Below, in pieces: positions 63,673 through 64,000 of a stretch of 64,000 bases of DNA (the first letter of the stretch is position 1; each line of letters starts with the position of its first letter). The position numbers and the translations under genes were made by a program. This stretch comes from Cladopsammia gracilis (taxonomy: Eukaryota > Cnidaria > Anthozoa > Scleractinia > Dendrophylliidae). Below the pieces are notes generated by a model, which saw only the letters and a list, made by a program, of their open reading frames with translations, searched no databases and had not been told where the DNA came from. Location: the NCBI GenBank assembly GCA_022457155.1, contig JAJGOT010000241.1:77501-141500 (forward strand), given 5' to 3'.

Positions 63673-63751
63673 AGATCAGTGAGGACAATATATAAGGTAT
63701 TGACCAAAAAAGAGGACTTTGCTGGCTTCAACCTACAGCTGTCGATGAGGA
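63673..63751 (+). CDS. Putative second exon
   Basis: In phase with the second frame of the first exon it encodes RSVRTIYKVLTKKEDFAGFN and LQLSMR, between ATTTTTCAG and the donor GTGAGT. The gene would continue beyond the window. Confidence 0.45.
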
Positions 63752-64000
63752 GTGAGTATAACTAATGATAAGCAATCAATAAAGAAGATTAAACTTGTAT
63801 TTGAATGAGTAAAACTTCCAAAAGATCTCTCCAAAGGAACAGTTAATAAAACATCCTCCCAACAGTTTCTGTTCTCATGAAATGAGTCTGAGTGGGTGAT
63901 CATTAGAAGCCCTTTGCAGATTGCCTACATTGTATATAGAAGATTTTTTGTGGTGGATAGTTACTTAATTATCTATTTTGCTATAACATCAAGGCTGTGG
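63752..64000. other. Putative second intron, start
   Basis: AT-rich DNA after the GTGAGT donor. Nothing else seen. Confidence 0.35.

Overview
The window reads as animal genomic DNA, most likely from a cnidarian such as a coral or sea anemone. It is AT-rich and intron-bearing, crowded with microsatellites, and carries transposon families I associate with anthozoans: a Crypton-like tyrosine recombinase, a CR1/L2-type LINE, a Polinton/adintovirus-like element and an Academ-like transposon. The species is an inference. I see no convincing conserved host gene except a possible two-exon gene start near the right edge.

Layout. 1-2973: unannotated DNA with a 512-bp MITE, dispersed repeats and a long (GA)n tract. 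2974-24371: a head-to-tail array of four ~5.2-5.4 kb copies of one element (U1-U4). Each copy has a plus-strand 203-aa unknown gene convergent with a minus-strand C2H2 / tyrosine recombinase-like / Myb-SANT gene. Each also has a palindrome cluster at its left and a ~74-bp tandem repeat at its right. Neighbouring copies are joined by two 15-bp inverted arms around a constant 8-bp spacer, an architecture like a tyrosine-recombinase core site. Copies U2 and U4 keep all candidate catalytic residues. U1 and U3 have lost the segment with the first arginine. 24380-26215: an internally deleted LINE. 26216-37610: mostly non-coding DNA with degraded transposons and a few MITEs.

37829-60225 is a complete but decayed 22.4-kb Polinton/Maverick (adintovirus-like) element, inserted into a 170-bp satellite with a 6-bp target duplication (AATGCC). 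It carries protein-primed DNA polymerase B (broken), an NUMOD/HTH-like regulator (frameshifted), a hydrophobic protein, fibre-like proteins, packaging ATPase, a PPxY protein, minor and major capsid proteins, a basic membrane-active-like protein, an AT-hook core-like protein, an adenain-type protease, a zinc-ribbon protein, a parvovirus-type phospholipase A2, a retrovirus-like integrase with chromodomain (broken) and an acidic coiled-coil protein. Many genes abut through TAAAATG or ATGA junctions. Its 270-bp terminal repeats are in direct, not inverted, orientation, although the sequences just inside them are inverted. This suggests one terminal repeat flipped between its own 45-bp inverted ends.

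51338-59385 is a nested 8.05-kb DNA transposon with TIR TAGTCCATGGGCCA and 3-bp target duplication ATT. It encodes a large protein with a Cys-rich N-terminus, an XPG/PIN-like nuclease signature and a C-terminal CXC motif, which fits the Academ superfamily. It splits a Polinton gene in two.

60226-64000: the rest of the satellite, a MITE rich in ATCGAT with a 7-bp target duplication, and a putative two-exon gene start. Several broken frames in the mobile genes lie at homopolymer runs, so some may be sequencing errors. In-frame stops in the polymerase and integrase are not explained that way.
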